From Alicyclobacillus fastidiosus (lineage in GTDB: Bacteria > Bacillota > Bacilli > Alicyclobacillales > Alicyclobacillaceae), in assembly GCF_026651875.1 (NCBI RefSeq), contig NZ_CP104067.1:1054001-1118000 (forward strand): a stretch of 64,000 bases of DNA, written 5' to 3'. Positions 17,935-27,449 of the stretch are shown piece by piece. A model generated the notes under the pieces. That model was not told the DNA's origin. It was given only the letters and a program-made list of their open reading frames with translations, and did not search any database. Made by a program: the position numbers and the translations under genes. The stretch's first letter is position 1, and every line of letters starts with the position of its first letter.

Positions 17935-18195
17935 GTTCATACAGTCATTTCATCGCGTGAGCGAGCCAGGGGCGGTGGGAGCCTGGTGGGCGGACACTCT
18001 GCGGAATGGGCCTCCGAGCCAGTCGGCCGAACGCGTGCGGATGCGCTCCGGTAGGCTCACTCGTTTGACCAGCGATACTTGGTTGCCAGTGGTTGGACTG
18101 GTAAAGTGCAGTGGCAGAAATGACACTGAATATGGGTGGTACCGCGGAGTGATTCGCCCCAGAGATGGGGGAGTTGGCTTCGCGTTTTTTATGTC
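17935..18195 (+). promoter_or_regulatory. T-box riboswitch leader of trpS
   Basis: The canonical T-box sequence GGGTGGTACCGCG is at 18134-18146. It is followed by a terminator in which CGCGGAG (18143-18149) pairs with CTTCGCG (18178-18184), with an inner CCCC/GGGG stem and six T. Upstream sequence folds into stem-loops expected for Stem I; TGG at 18007-18009 is a candidate tryptophan specifier. Uncharged tRNA-Trp would bind specifier and T-box, favour the antiterminator and turn trpS on. The 5' end is approximate. Confidence 0.9.
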
Positions 18196-18245
18196 CTGGC
18201 ATTTGGACGAACGAGCACGAACGAGTTAGGAAGGGGAAATCTACG

Positions 18246-19229
18246 ATGAAACGTGTGTTTTCTGGCATTCAACCATCTGGCAATTTGACGATTGGCAATT
18301 ACTTGGGTGCCATGAAAAATTTCGTCCGGCTGCAGCACGAGGCGGACTGCCTGTTCTGCGTCGTGGACATGCATGCCATCACCGTTCCACAAGAGCCGGC
18401 GGACCTCCGTCAAAATTCTCGCAACTTAGCGGCATTGTATCTGGCAGCCGGCATCGACCCGTCGAAATCGACGGTCTTTATTCAATCACACGTGCCTGCG
18501 CACGCGGAACTCGGCTGGCTGTTACAGTGTATTGCCTACTATGGTGAACTCGGGCGCATGACGCAGTTCAAAGACAAGTCGGCCGCAAAGGACGTGGTGA
18601 CAGCTGGACTGTTCACCTACCCTGCGCTGATGGCTGCGGACATCTTGTTGTATGGCACAGATCTGGTTCCGGTCGGAGAGGACCAGAAGCAGCATTTGGA
18701 ACTGACCAGGGATATCGCACAGCGGTTTAACAATCGATTCGGAGACACGTTCGTCATTCCCGAGCCGTACATCCCGAAATTTGGCGGACGGATCATGAGC
18801 CTTGAAAACCCCGAGAAGAAGATGAGCAAGAGCGATGAGAGCGCGGGTGCGTACATCGCCATCCTGGACGATGCCGCCGTCATCCGCAAGAAAATCAGCC
18901 GGGCGGTCACGGACTCCGATAGGGAGGTTCGCTACGATGTCGACGCCAAGCCAGCGGTGAGCAACCTGATGACGATTTTTGGCCTCTTTACGGACATGAC
19001 GATGGAGCAGGTCACCGAACACTTCCGCGGCGTGGGATATGGACCGTTTAAAAAGGAGCTGGCCGAAGTCGTCGTCGACGGGCTCGCACCTGTCCAAGCA
19101 CGGTACCGGGAACTCATTGAGTCGGACGAAGTGGATAAAGTGCTGCGCGATGGAGCGGAAAAGGCCCGCGAGATGTCGAAGCCGATCATCTCCTGTACGA
19201 AGGAGAAACTCGGATTTCTCGGCGAGTGA
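18246..19229 (+). CDS. trpS: tryptophanyl-tRNA synthetase
   Basis: A class I synthetase of 327 residues that charges tRNA-Trp. The signature PSGNLTIGNYLGA is the HIGH-like ATP motif near the N-terminus and KKMSKSDES is the KMSKS loop at about residue 197. GEDQKQHLELTRDIAQRFN is a conserved block binding tryptophan and adenylate. Length is normal. ATG 18246 follows AGGGGAAA. It is preceded by a T-box leader, so expression should rise when charged tRNA-Trp is low. Confidence 0.96.
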   Translation: MKRVFSGIQPSGNLTIGNYLGAMKNFVRLQHEADCLFCVVDMHAITVPQEPADLRQNSRNLAALYLAAGIDPSKSTVFIQSHVPAHAELGWLLQCIAYYGELGRMTQFKDKSAAKDVVTAGLFTYPALMAADILLYGTDLVPVGEDQKQHLELTRDIAQRFNNRFGDTFVIPEPYIPKFGGRIMSLENPEKKMSKSDESAGAYIAILDDAAVIRKKISRAVTDSDREVRYDVDAKPAVSNLMTIFGLFTDMTMEQVTEHFRGVGYGPFKKELAEVVVDGLAPVQARYRELIESDEVDKVLRDGAEKAREMSKPIISCTKEKLGFLGE

Positions 19230-19314
19230 CAAAGTGTGAACGCGTGCATGTTCACCGCGCTCGTGAAGACCGTCGGCGCGTCAGTCAAATTAGAGCGTAA
19301 GGGAGGGACGTCGT

Positions 19315-19992
19315 ATGCGGCTATTGGTCGTTGAAGATGAACTGGAGCTACAACGAGAACTGGTTGCGTTATTTGTGCAAGGAGGCTATCAGGTCGACGC
19401 GGTGGCGGCGGCGTTTGATGCGACGGATAGAGGGCTTACCATGGCGTACGACTGTATCATTCTCGACTATATGTTGCCGGATGGCAGCGGGATCGACGTC
19501 GTGAGCGACTTGCGAGAAGGTGGCTGCAAGACGCCGATCCTCATGCTCACCGTGAAAAATGAGACGAAGGACCGGGTGCAAGGATTGAACGCGGGTGCCG
19601 ACGATTACTTGGGCAAGCCGTTTGCACCGGAGGAACTGATGGCCCGTGTCAGCGCTTTGGTCCGGCGTGCGCCAGAGCTGTCCGACAGTGAGACGATTGA
19701 GTGCGGTCCGGCCAAACTGCACACGCGCACGCGCAGTATGGAGTTTCGCGGGAAGGTCTTAGAATTGACCAGCAAGGAGTTCGCTCTCATGGAGTGTCTC
19801 TTTCGGCACCGTGGACAGGTGCTCACTCGAGACCAACTCATCGCACGCGTGTGGGGCCCCGACGCGGAGGTTGCCGATAGTGCACTGGATACGTACATTT
19901 ATTTTCTCCGCAAAAAGTGTGCGAACATCGGTTGGAAGAGAGCGGTACAGACGATACGAGGGCGCGGCTACACGTTGTCGCCAGAGGAGTAG
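19315..19992 (+). CDS. OmpR/PhoB-family response regulator
   Basis: A 225-residue two-component regulator. The receiver domain shows the acidic pocket (VVEDELEL), the phosphoacceptor aspartate in LDYMLPDGSG and the conserved lysine in GKPFAPEEL. The winged-helix DNA-binding domain contains TSKEFALMECLFRHRGQVL and IRGRGYTLS. The sensor kinase starts 6 bases after its stop, so they form a pair. In Bacillus phoPR lies near icd-mdh-polA on the other side, but this pair is upstream of icd and its sensor is unlike PhoR, so I do not call it PhoP. Confidence 0.9.
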   Translation: MRLLVVEDELELQRELVALFVQGGYQVDAVAAAFDATDRGLTMAYDCIILDYMLPDGSGIDVVSDLREGGCKTPILMLTVKNETKDRVQGLNAGADDYLGKPFAPEELMARVSALVRRAPELSDSETIECGPAKLHTRTRSMEFRGKVLELTSKEFALMECLFRHRGQVLTRDQLIARVWGPDAEVADSALDTYIYFLRKKCANIGWKRAVQTIRGRGYTLSPEE

Positions 19993-19998
19993 AGGGCC

Positions 19999-21168
19999 AT
20001 GTTTCGGCGGATGTACCTGAGCATCGCGGGTCTCCTCATCTTGAGCACCGGGCTCCTCTTAGCCGTACTGGGGGGAGCAGTCTATCGCGAGTTGGAAACA
20101 GAACTGACCAAAGATGGGCAGAACGATTTGGTGACGCAGTCGGGCCCGGTCGACGACGCTCTCGAGAGCTTGCTCAGCGGCGTACGGGTCGATCCTGGTG
20201 ATCTGCGCGACGAGCGCGGCCAAAACGTGTACTTTTTTGCGGTCGTGGATGGTGGGGTCGTCGCGTCGCCGCGAACGCCAGTGCCTTTCGCTGTCGTGTC
20301 GGGGCTCAGCTTTAAGGATCACTTTGCGACCGTTCGCTTTGACGGGAGTCCTTATCGCGTCTACGAGTTCGACACGACCGTGGGCCACCAGCGGGCCCAC
20401 ACCTACATGTATTCGCTGATCTCGCAAGAAGATGCGATGCTGTGGCACGCGCGGCACTTGATGTGGACGGTCGGCGGCATCGGATTTGTCGTCGCGTTAG
20501 TCGGAAACCTCTTTCTGGCAGCCCGCCTCATGCGCCCCACCGTCCAGGCGTGGACCGCTTATCGCGAAACGGTTCTCGAGCTGTCGCACGAGTTACAGAC
20601 GCCCTTGGCGACGGTCGGTGCCATGATGTCGAGTCGCAATGTCGACGAGCAGACGGCCACGGACGTGCGTCACGAGTTGGAGAGGGCCTCGAGGATGGTG
20701 TCCGACATGCTCTTTTTGTCCAGGCTGCGTTCTGGCGTGTTTCTCCAGCCCACCGAACCGGTGGCTGTGTCGGACATCACCGAAGAGGCTGCCGAACGCT
20801 ACAGTGCTATCCTCCTCCTGCAAGACTGCCATCTCGTCGGAAGGGCGGAACCAGGCCTGTTCGTCGAGACCTCGCCGCCCGCGTGGGAGCGACTGGCGAG
20901 TACGCTGTTCAAAAACGTGGTCGATCACGCCGCCGAACATACCGAGGCCACTTGGGAGTTGTACGAGGAGGGGAGACGGGTGTACTTTGTCATCGAGAAC
21001 GTAGCGACGCTTGGGAACCAAGAGGCCAAGCCGGCGCCGGAGCGCGGTGTCGGGTTGCAGATTGTCGCGCGTCTCGTGGAGCGGATGAGAGGACGGATGG
21101 AAGTCGAGGAGCGCGATGGCCGGTTTCGCGTGTCGATCAATGTTCCGAGCCGTAGACCGCTCTGGTGA
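19999..21168 (+). CDS. sensor histidine kinase, partner of upstream regulator
   Basis: A 389-residue membrane kinase. One span is at residues about 8-30, then an extracytoplasmic domain of about 120 residues, and a second span at about 157-177. No clear HAMP or PAS domain follows; the H-box ETVLELSHELQTPLATV comes about 20 residues later. The ATP-binding domain is reduced: the N-box is LASTLFKNVVDHAAEH and the G2-box is GVGLQIVARLVERM, but the usual DxGxG (G1) motif is replaced by IENVATLGNQ. It may phosphorylate weakly or bind ATP in a different way. GTG/TTG alternatives lack ribosome sites; ATG 19999 is used. Confidence 0.85.
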   Translation: MFRRMYLSIAGLLILSTGLLLAVLGGAVYRELETELTKDGQNDLVTQSGPVDDALESLLSGVRVDPGDLRDERGQNVYFFAVVDGGVVASPRTPVPFAVVSGLSFKDHFATVRFDGSPYRVYEFDTTVGHQRAHTYMYSLISQEDAMLWHARHLMWTVGGIGFVVALVGNLFLAARLMRPTVQAWTAYRETVLELSHELQTPLATVGAMMSSRNVDEQTATDVRHELERASRMVSDMLFLSRLRSGVFLQPTEPVAVSDITEEAAERYSAILLLQDCHLVGRAEPGLFVETSPPAWERLASTLFKNVVDHAAEHTEATWELYEEGRRVYFVIENVATLGNQEAKPAPERGVGLQIVARLVERMRGRMEVEERDGRFRVSINVPSRRPLW

Positions 21169-21170
21169 CA

Positions 21171-21199
21171 TTGGCTGTAAAATTTCGTTGTGCTATCAT
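21171..21199 (+). promoter_or_regulatory. sigma-A-like promoter of icd
   Basis: TTGGCT (21171-21176) and TATCAT (21194-21199) are separated by 17 bases, giving a good vegetative promoter about 90 bases before icd. It starts 3 bases after the sensor-kinase stop codon, so icd need not depend on read-through. Confidence 0.6.
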
Positions 21200-21224
21200 A
21201 AACAGGTAAACTAAACGGATGCCC

Positions 21225-21260
21225 TGAAAAGGATGACGCGTCGCTGCGAAACCCTTTTCA
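21225..21260 (+). promoter_or_regulatory. inverted repeat in icd leader
   Basis: TGAAAAGG (21225-21232) and CCTTTTCA (21253-21260) are an exact 8-bp inverted repeat separated by 20 bases. It lies in the icd 5' leader about 30 bases before the ATG and downstream of the predicted promoter. It could be a repressor operator such as a citrate-responsive site, or an RNA hairpin; neither is shown. Confidence 0.4.
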
Positions 21261-21291
21261 CGTCCACACTTTACATACGGGAGGGCCTGTC

Positions 21292-22587
21292 ATGCCTGAA
21301 TTCACTCATTATGCTCCCCCTGCAACTGGTGAACCGATCACCTTGCAGAATGGCAAGTTGAATGTTCCTCTCCACCCGATTATCCCGTTTATCGAAGGTG
21401 ATGGCACCGGTCCAGATATCTGGCGTGCTTCGCAACGCGTCTTCGATGCAGCTGTGGAAAAAGCCTATGGCGGCAAGCGCAAAATTGCGTGGTATGAAGT
21501 ATACGCCGGTGAAAAGGCCTTCAACAAGTTCAACGAGTGGCTGCCCGAGGATACGCTCAAAGCTTTGACCGAGTATATCGTAAGCATTAAAGGGCCTCTG
21601 ACAACACCTGTCGGTGGCGGAATTCGCTCCTTGAACGTCGCACTTCGCCAAGAGCTCGACCTGTACGTATGTCAACGTCCGGTTCGCTACTTTGCAGGGG
21701 TTCCATCCCCGGTCAAGCACCCGGAAGATGTGGACATGGTGATCTTCCGCGAAAACTCGGAGGACATCTACGCTGGCGTGGAATGGCAGGAAGGCAGTCC
21801 TGAAGTTGAGAAGGTCATCAATTTCCTGCGCAGTGAAATGGGCGTTAAGAAAATTCGCTTCCCAGAAACGTCTGGCATCGGCATCAAGCCCGTGTCGCGA
21901 GAGGGGACTGAGCGCCTGGTTCGCGCAGCGATCGAGTACGCGCTGCAACACGGCCGCAAGAGCGTCACGTTGGTTCACAAGGGCAACATCATGAAGTTTA
22001 CCGAGGGTGCGTTTAAGAACTGGGGCTACGAGCTGGCAGAGCGCGAATACAGCGACAGGGCCTTCACGTGGGCACAGTACGACCGCATCAAGGAAGCAGA
22101 AGGCGCAGCGGCAGCCGACAAGGCACAGGCAGAAGCTCAAGCCGCCGGCAAACTGATTGTGAAGGACGTCATCGCTGACGCGTTCCTTCAACAAATCCTT
22201 ACCCGCCCTGCGGAGTACGACGTCATCGCGACATTGAATCTGAACGGCGACTACGTCTCCGACGCCCTTGCCGCGCAGGTTGGTGGCATCGGCATCGCTC
22301 CAGGTGCAAATATTAACTACGTAACAGGTCACGCGGTATTCGAGGCAACGCACGGAACCGCTCCGAAATATGCAGATCTCGACAAGGTCAACCCAGGTTC
22401 TGTCATTCTCTCCGGCGTCATGATGTTTGAGTTCATGGGCTGGCAAGAAGCAGCAGACCTCATCACTACGGCACTGGAGAAAGCGATTGAGCAAAAGATC
22501 GTGACGTACGACTTTGCCCGCTTGATGGAAGGTGCGACCGAAGTGAAGACCTCTGAGTTCGGCGACCAGATTATTAAGAATATGTAA
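21292..22587 (+). CDS. icd: isocitrate dehydrogenase (NADP-dependent)
   Basis: A 431-residue TCA-cycle enzyme converting isocitrate to 2-oxoglutarate. Substrate-binding residues lie in [15 protein letters not shown], the serine being the site that AceK-type kinases modify in other species, and in [20 protein letters not shown]. The catalytic lysine is in [34 protein letters not shown] holds metal and cofactor contacts. ATG 21292 is behind GGGAGGG. In Bacillus citZ precedes icd; here a two-component pair does. mdh follows 123 bases later. Confidence 0.95.
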   Translation: MPEFTHYAPPATGEPITLQNGKLNVPLHPIIPFIEGDGTGPDIWRASQRVFDAAVEKAYGGKRKIAWYEVYAGEKAFNKFNEWLPEDTLKALTEYIVSIKGPLTTPVGGGIRSLNVALRQELDLYVCQRPVRYFAGVPSPVKHPEDVDMVIFRENSEDIYAGVEWQEGSPEVEKVINFLRSEMGVKKIRFPETSGIGIKPVSREGTERLVRAAIEYALQHGRKSVTLVHKGNIMKFTEGAFKNWGYELAEREYSDRAFTWAQYDRIKEAEGAAAADKAQAEAQAAGKLIVKDVIADAFLQQILTRPAEYDVIATLNLNGDYVSDALAAQVGGIGIAPGANINYVTGHAVFEATHGTAPKYADLDKVNPGSVILSGVMMFEFMGWQEAADLITTALEKAIEQKIVTYDFARLMEGATEVKTSEFGDQIIKNM

Positions 22588-22710
22588 TTTGCCTGCAGCT
22601 TTCGCGTCGAGAGGGTCACATGTTTGTGGCCCTGTTTGGCGCCATTTTGGAGTAGCTCGTGCGCCAGTGGCGTCGCGGGGTGCTTTCATGTCTGAAAGGA
22701 AGCGACATCT

Positions 22711-23646
22711 ATGTTGAAGAGAAAGAAAATCTCTGTGATCGGTGCCGGCTTTACGGGGGCGACGACGGCGCTCATGATCGCGATGAAGGAACTCGGAGAC
22801 GTCGTGCTGCTAGACATCCCGCAGATGGAGAACCCGACGAAGGGCAAAGCTTTGGACATGCTTGAAGCCATGCCAGTCATCGGTTCCGATTCGCGGGTGA
22901 TCGGCACGGCAAATTACGAGGACACCGCTGATTCTGACCTCGTGATCATCACCGCCGGCATCGCGCGCAAACCAGGGATGAGCCGCGATGATCTCGTCAA
23001 TACCAATGCGGGTATCGTCAAGTCGGTCACCGAACAAGTGGTGAAGTACTCCCCGAACACCATCATCATCGTCCTCAGCAATCCGGTTGATGCAATGACT
23101 TACGTTGCGCACAAAGCGAGTGGATTTCCGAAGAACCGCGTGATTGGTCAAGCGGGTGTGCTGGATACGGCGCGCTTCAACACCTTTGTGGCGGAAGAGC
23201 TCGGCGTGTCGGTGGAGGATGTTCACGGCTTCGTCCTCGGCGTGCACGGTGACGATATGGTTCCGTTGGTTCGCTACTCGAACGTGGGCGGGGTACCGCT
23301 CGAGAAGTTCCTCTCCAAGGGGCGCATCGATGAAATCGTTCAACGTACCCGCACAGGCGGTGGCGAAATCGTGGGCTTGCTCGGCAACGGCAGCGCGTAC
23401 TACGCACCAGGTGCTTCGCTGGCTCAAATGGCCGAATCAATTCTCAAAGACAAGCGTCGCCTGCTTCCGGCCATCGCGTTGCTGGAAGGGGAGTTTGGCT
23501 ACGACAACTTGTTCCTCGGCGTCCCGACGATTCTCGGCGGCAACGGCATCGAGAAGATCGTGGAGTTGGAGCTTCTTCCGGAGGAGAAGGCAGCGCTCGA
23601 CAAGTCTGCCGAATCCGTTCGCAAGGTGATCGAGGTCGTTCAGTGA
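22711..23646 (+). CDS. mdh: malate dehydrogenase
   Basis: A 311-residue NAD-dependent enzyme interconverting malate and oxaloacetate. The Rossmann fold opens [16 protein letters not shown]; substrate arginines lie in [14 protein letters not shown]; the catalytic histidine is in [15 protein letters not shown]. The ADIVIITAG-type strand and SNPVDAMTY fit the LDH-like MDH clade of Bacillales. ATG 22711 has AAAGGAAG upstream. The gap from icd contains a small GGGTCACA/TGTGGCCC hairpin. A strong terminator follows at 23688. Confidence 0.94.
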   Translation: MLKRKKISVIGAGFTGATTALMIAMKELGDVVLLDIPQMENPTKGKALDMLEAMPVIGSDSRVIGTANYEDTADSDLVIITAGIARKPGMSRDDLVNTNAGIVKSVTEQVVKYSPNTIIIVLSNPVDAMTYVAHKASGFPKNRVIGQAGVLDTARFNTFVAEELGVSVEDVHGFVLGVHGDDMVPLVRYSNVGGVPLEKFLSKGRIDEIVQRTRTGGGEIVGLLGNGSAYYAPGASLAQMAESILKDKRRLLPAIALLEGEFGYDNLFLGVPTILGGNGIEKIVELELLPEEKAALDKSAESVRKVIEVVQ

Positions 23647-23687
23647 GTATTTGATCGAAAGGTTCTTCCATGTGTTTGGAACGCGAG

Positions 23688-23728
23688 AGGCCGTCGACTG
23701 TAGAATCTTCTACCGTTCGACGGCCTTT
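23688..23728 (+). terminator. terminator after mdh
   Basis: AGGCCGTCGA (23688-23697) pairs exactly with TCGACGGCCT (23717-23726), with a further short pairing CTGTAGAA/TTCTACCG inside the loop, followed by TTT. It separates mdh from polA. Confidence 0.8.
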
Positions 23729-23815
23729 CACCGATTTCACCACCCGTCGCCTTCCCCGTTCGTATGTTAAAATGGAGTTGTGTGTTTCGAACGGATCTCA
23801 CAAACGAGGTGGCAT

Positions 23816-26467
23816 ATGTCTACGCAATCCACAAAATTACTTTTAATCGACGGGAACAGTATTCTGTACCGCGCGTTCTTCGCACTCCCGCCCCTCTCCA
23901 ACCGCAGTGGGCAACAGACGAATGCAGTGTACGGATTTACGTTAATGCTCCTAAAACTCCTCCAGGAAGAAAAGCCGACGCATCTCGCGGTGGCGTTTGA
24001 TAAATCCAAAAAAACCTTTCGACATGAGCTGTATGCACAGTACAAGGGGACTCGTCAAAAGACCCCCAGCGAACTCGTTGAGCAGTTTCCTCTGGTTCGA
24101 GCGGTACTCACCGCATTTTCTATTCCCGTGATCGAAATCGAAGGGTATGAAGCGGACGATATCATTGGAACGCTCTCTTTGCGGGCGGATGAAGACGGCA
24201 TCGACACGCGGATCGTATCTGGGGACAAAGACCTTCTTCAACTGGTGTCGGAAAGAGTTCACGCGATTCTCACACGCCGAGGCATTACCGACGTAGACCG
24301 CTACGACATACAAGCCATCGCCGATAGGTATGGTCTAAAGCCGGGGCAAATCGTCGATTTGAAGGGATTCATGGGCGACAGTTCAGACAACATCCCGGGC
24401 GTTCCGGGCGTTGGCGAGAAGACGGCCATCAAGCTGTTGTCGGCTCATCCGACCGTGGAAGATGTCCTGGAACACCTGGACGACGTGAATGGTGCGAAGC
24501 TGAAGCAAAAGCTGGCGGAGCACCGCGAGAGTGCACTGCTCTCGAAACGGCTGGCGACGATTGAGCGCAACGTCCCTATCGACATCACGTTAGGTGACCT
24601 AGGCTATCAGGGATATGATGCTTCGGCGGTCGTCCAGGTGTTCCGCGACCTGGAGTTTCAGTCATTGATCGACAAAATTTCCGAGGAAATGAGCCTGTCG
24701 ACAGAGGATAACAACGCAGCCGCTGAAGAGGCGGATTGGACGTGTACCGAATTTAAGCGCATCACCAGTACGGCACAGTTGGAGCGCGTGTGGGCAGAGC
24801 TTGGTGGCGTGGCGGGATGTATGTTCGATTTGAGTTCGAACGACTATCATTCGGCGGACGTAAACGGGGTCGCGCTTGCGTCGCGCGACGCGGCGTTCTA
24901 CATTTCCTTTACCGGAGAATTGGAACTGTCACATATCAAAGCTTGGTTGAAGTCAGACCACGAGAAGGTGGTCTTTGACATCAAATCACTCGCATTTGTT
25001 CTCGATGCACACGGCATTAGTATCCACTCGAGCGGTGGATGGAACGATGTGAAACTCGAGGCCTACCTGTTGAATCCGACCGACGGGGAAGTTGAACTCG
25101 AGGATATCCTCTCTCGTGAATTGCATATCCAAGTACCGCCCCTGGCCAAGGTGAAGGACGACAGGGAGGCGCTGTTGTGCAGAATTGCACAAAGCCTCCC
25201 AGATCTTCACTACCAGTTCCAGACGGCGCTGACCGCGCAAACTTTAGATGATCTTTACCGCAACATCGAAATGCCGCTGTCGTTTGTTCTCGCCAAGATG
25301 GAGATCACCGGTTTCCACGTGAACGCGGATAAGTTGCGGGCTTTCGGTGCGGATTTGAGCGAGCGGGTCAGCCGTTTAACAGGTGAGATCTACGAACTGG
25401 CGGGTGTTGAATTCAATCTGAATTCTCCCAAGCAGCTCGGCGAAGTGCTGTTTGAGAAGTTGGGCCTCCCGGCCGTAAAGAAGACGAAGACAGGTTATTC
25501 AACGAGTGCGGACGTACTGGAGAAATTGGCACCCTATCACGACGTGGTGCAGAGAATCTTGGATTACCGCCAACTCGCCAAACTGCAATCCACCTACGTG
25601 GATGGGTTGTTGAAGGTCATCCGCAAGGAGACGGACAGGATTCATACGCGCTTTCACCAGGCCTTGACGGCCACAGGCCGACTGTCGAGCAGTGAGCCAA
25701 ACTTGCAGAACATCCCGATTCGGCTCGAAGAGGGGCGCAAGCTTCGCCAAGTATTCGACGCGACGTACGACGATTGGGTCATTGTGTCGGCCGATTACTC
25801 CCAGGTGGAACTGCGGATTCTCGCCCATCTCTCAGGCGATGAAGCGTTGATTGACGCGTTCCGCAACGACATGGACGTCCACACTCGCACCGCCAGTGAC
25901 GTATTTGAGGTGCCAATGGAAGATGTGACGTCCTTGATGCGGCGGCAGGCAAAAGCGGTGAACTTCGGCATCGTTTATGGAATCAGCGACTTTGGTCTCG
26001 CAAACAACTTGAATATCCCTCAAAAAGAGGCGAAGGCGTTCATCGAGAACTACTTCGAGAAATTCCCTGGCGTCCAGGGGTATATGGAAGATATCGTGGC
26101 CCAAGCGAAGAAACAAGGGTATGTCTCCACGCTGATGAACCGTCGACGGTATCTACCAGATATTCGGGCGCGAAATTTCCATCTCCGGAGTTTCGCGGAG
26201 CGAACGGCGATGAACACACCCATCCAAGGCACGGCTGCGGACATTATCAAATTGGCCATGGTACGCATTGACGAGGCGCTTTCCGAATCCGGACTCGACG
26301 CGCGTATGTTGCTGCAAGTTCATGACGAACTGATCTTTGAGTGTCCGAAGGACGAACTGGAGGAACTCCAGCAACTCGTACGCGAGAAGATGGAGAACGC
26401 CATCACGCTCAACGTGCCGCTCAAAGTCGATATCGCCCACGGCCAAACCTGGTACGAAGCGAAGTAG
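23816..26467 (+). CDS. polA: DNA polymerase I
   Basis: An 883-residue repair and Okazaki-processing polymerase. The N-terminal 5'-3' nuclease shows LLLIDGNSILYRAFFALP, YEADDIIGTLS and DLKGFMGDSSDNIPGVPGVG. The middle domain (about residues 310-470) is a degenerate 3'-5' exonuclease: CMFDLSSNDYHSADVNG lacks the D-x-E pair, as in Bacillus and Geobacillus Pol I, so proofreading is probably absent. The polymerase domain has motif A (VSADYSQVELRILAHLSGDE), motif B (RRQAKAVNFGIVYGISDFGL) and motif C (LLQVHDELIFE). ATG 23816 follows CGAGGTGG. mutM starts 46 bases downstream. Confidence 0.96.
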   Translation: MSTQSTKLLLIDGNSILYRAFFALPPLSNRSGQQTNAVYGFTLMLLKLLQEEKPTHLAVAFDKSKKTFRHELYAQYKGTRQKTPSELVEQFPLVRAVLTAFSIPVIEIEGYEADDIIGTLSLRADEDGIDTRIVSGDKDLLQLVSERVHAILTRRGITDVDRYDIQAIADRYGLKPGQIVDLKGFMGDSSDNIPGVPGVGEKTAIKLLSAHPTVEDVLEHLDDVNGAKLKQKLAEHRESALLSKRLATIERNVPIDITLGDLGYQGYDASAVVQVFRDLEFQSLIDKISEEMSLSTEDNNAAAEEADWTCTEFKRITSTAQLERVWAELGGVAGCMFDLSSNDYHSADVNGVALASRDAAFYISFTGELELSHIKAWLKSDHEKVVFDIKSLAFVLDAHGISIHSSGGWNDVKLEAYLLNPTDGEVELEDILSRELHIQVPPLAKVKDDREALLCRIAQSLPDLHYQFQTALTAQTLDDLYRNIEMPLSFVLAKMEITGFHVNADKLRAFGADLSERVSRLTGEIYELAGVEFNLNSPKQLGEVLFEKLGLPAVKKTKTGYSTSADVLEKLAPYHDVVQRILDYRQLAKLQSTYVDGLLKVIRKETDRIHTRFHQALTATGRLSSSEPNLQNIPIRLEEGRKLRQVFDATYDDWVIVSADYSQVELRILAHLSGDEALIDAFRNDMDVHTRTASDVFEVPMEDVTSLMRRQAKAVNFGIVYGISDFGLANNLNIPQKEAKAFIENYFEKFPGVQGYMEDIVAQAKKQGYVSTLMNRRRYLPDIRARNFHLRSFAERTAMNTPIQGTAADIIKLAMVRIDEALSESGLDARMLLQVHDELIFECPKDELEELQQLVREKMENAITLNVPLKVDIAHGQTWYEAK

Positions 26468-26512
26468 GGTGCTGTACGAAGCCGATAGACTGCAAGAGAG
26501 AGGAGGATGCGC

Positions 26513-27379
26513 GTGCCAGAACTTCCAGAGGTTGAAACGGTGCGCAGAGGTCTAAGTGCGCTGGTGGTCGGGAAGACCGTCGTCTATGTGCACGTCCACC
26601 TACCGCGAATCGTCCGCCATCCTTCTCCTGAGGAATTTGAGAAACGGTTGGTGGGCCGCAAGATTGAGTCGATTGACCGCCGCGGGAAGTATCTATTATT
26701 CGCTCTCCCCCCCTATACACTCGTCTCACACCTTCGGATGGAGGGGCAGTACCGTGTGGTACCAAAGGACGAGCCGTTGGCCCTTCACACGCACGTGATT
26801 TTTGGACTATCAGATGGCTCGGAGTTGCGTTATCGCGACGTGAGACAGTTTGGGACGATGGATCTCCTCACCGCTGACGAGACGCTGCCATCCGGCCTTC
26901 TCACACTGGGGCCAGAACCGTTTGACCCAGCCCTCACACCGCACGTGCTGTATCAGTCGCTGCACAAGCGCTCTGCACCCGTGAAGTCCGTCCTGCTCGA
27001 TCAGTCTGTCGTTGCAGGACTTGGCAACATCTATGTGGACGAGGCGCTGTTCCTCGCTGGGGTTCACCCACTCACGAAGGCGAATCGCATTGGACAGCGC
27101 AGGTGTGAGGCACTTCTCAGGGCGATTCGGGACGTGTTGACGCGGGCCATCGCGGCGGGTGGTTCGTCGATACGGACGTACGTCAACGGATACGGCCGAC
27201 ACGGCGGGTTTCAAATGCAGTTGAACGCATATGGTCGCGAGGGCCAGCCGTGTCTGGTCTGTGGACAACCAATCGAAAAAATTCGCCTTGGCGGTCGCGG
27301 CACGCATTATTGCCCCAACTGCCAACCGAGAAGTGGTCGTCGCAGGCCACACGCAGACGTTTCCCCGTCGAGTGTGTAA
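26513..27379 (+). CDS. mutM: formamidopyrimidine-DNA glycosylase
   Basis: A 288-residue base-excision enzyme that removes oxidised purines such as 8-oxoguanine and nicks the abasic site. The true start must be GTG 26513, because the catalytic residue is the proline after the initiator (PELPEVETVRRGL); the ATG two codons earlier would bury it. AGAGAGGAGG stands before it. ERVLE-type catalytic Glu follows proline, SHLRMEGQYRV holds the DNA-binding histidine, and a C4 zinc finger (CLVCGQPIEK...YCPNCQ) ends the protein. It sits in a polA-mutM-coaE repair and cofactor unit. Confidence 0.94.
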   Translation: MPELPEVETVRRGLSALVVGKTVVYVHVHLPRIVRHPSPEEFEKRLVGRKIESIDRRGKYLLFALPPYTLVSHLRMEGQYRVVPKDEPLALHTHVIFGLSDGSELRYRDVRQFGTMDLLTADETLPSGLLTLGPEPFDPALTPHVLYQSLHKRSAPVKSVLLDQSVVAGLGNIYVDEALFLAGVHPLTKANRIGQRRCEALLRAIRDVLTRAIAAGGSSIRTYVNGYGRHGGFQMQLNAYGREGQPCLVCGQPIEKIRLGGRGTHYCPNCQPRSGRRRPHADVSPSSV

Positions 27380-27449
27380 CGAAATTGTAGCAGTCGGGCG
27401 CCATCCGGTTGACTTTTGGAGGGCCCGCGTGGCAGAGGGAGTGAGAGCG

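Noticed and set aside
19315-21168. Naming the two-component pair phoPR from its place near icd-mdh-polA
   Set aside because: The sensor lacks the HAMP and PAS domains of PhoR and the pair is on the other side of icd-mdh than in Bacillus.
21271-22689. 472-residue open frame on the minus strand opposite icd
   Set aside because: It lies entirely opposite a secure isocitrate dehydrogenase gene. The length is explained by the codon bias of the real gene, and the translation has no family pattern and no ribosome site.
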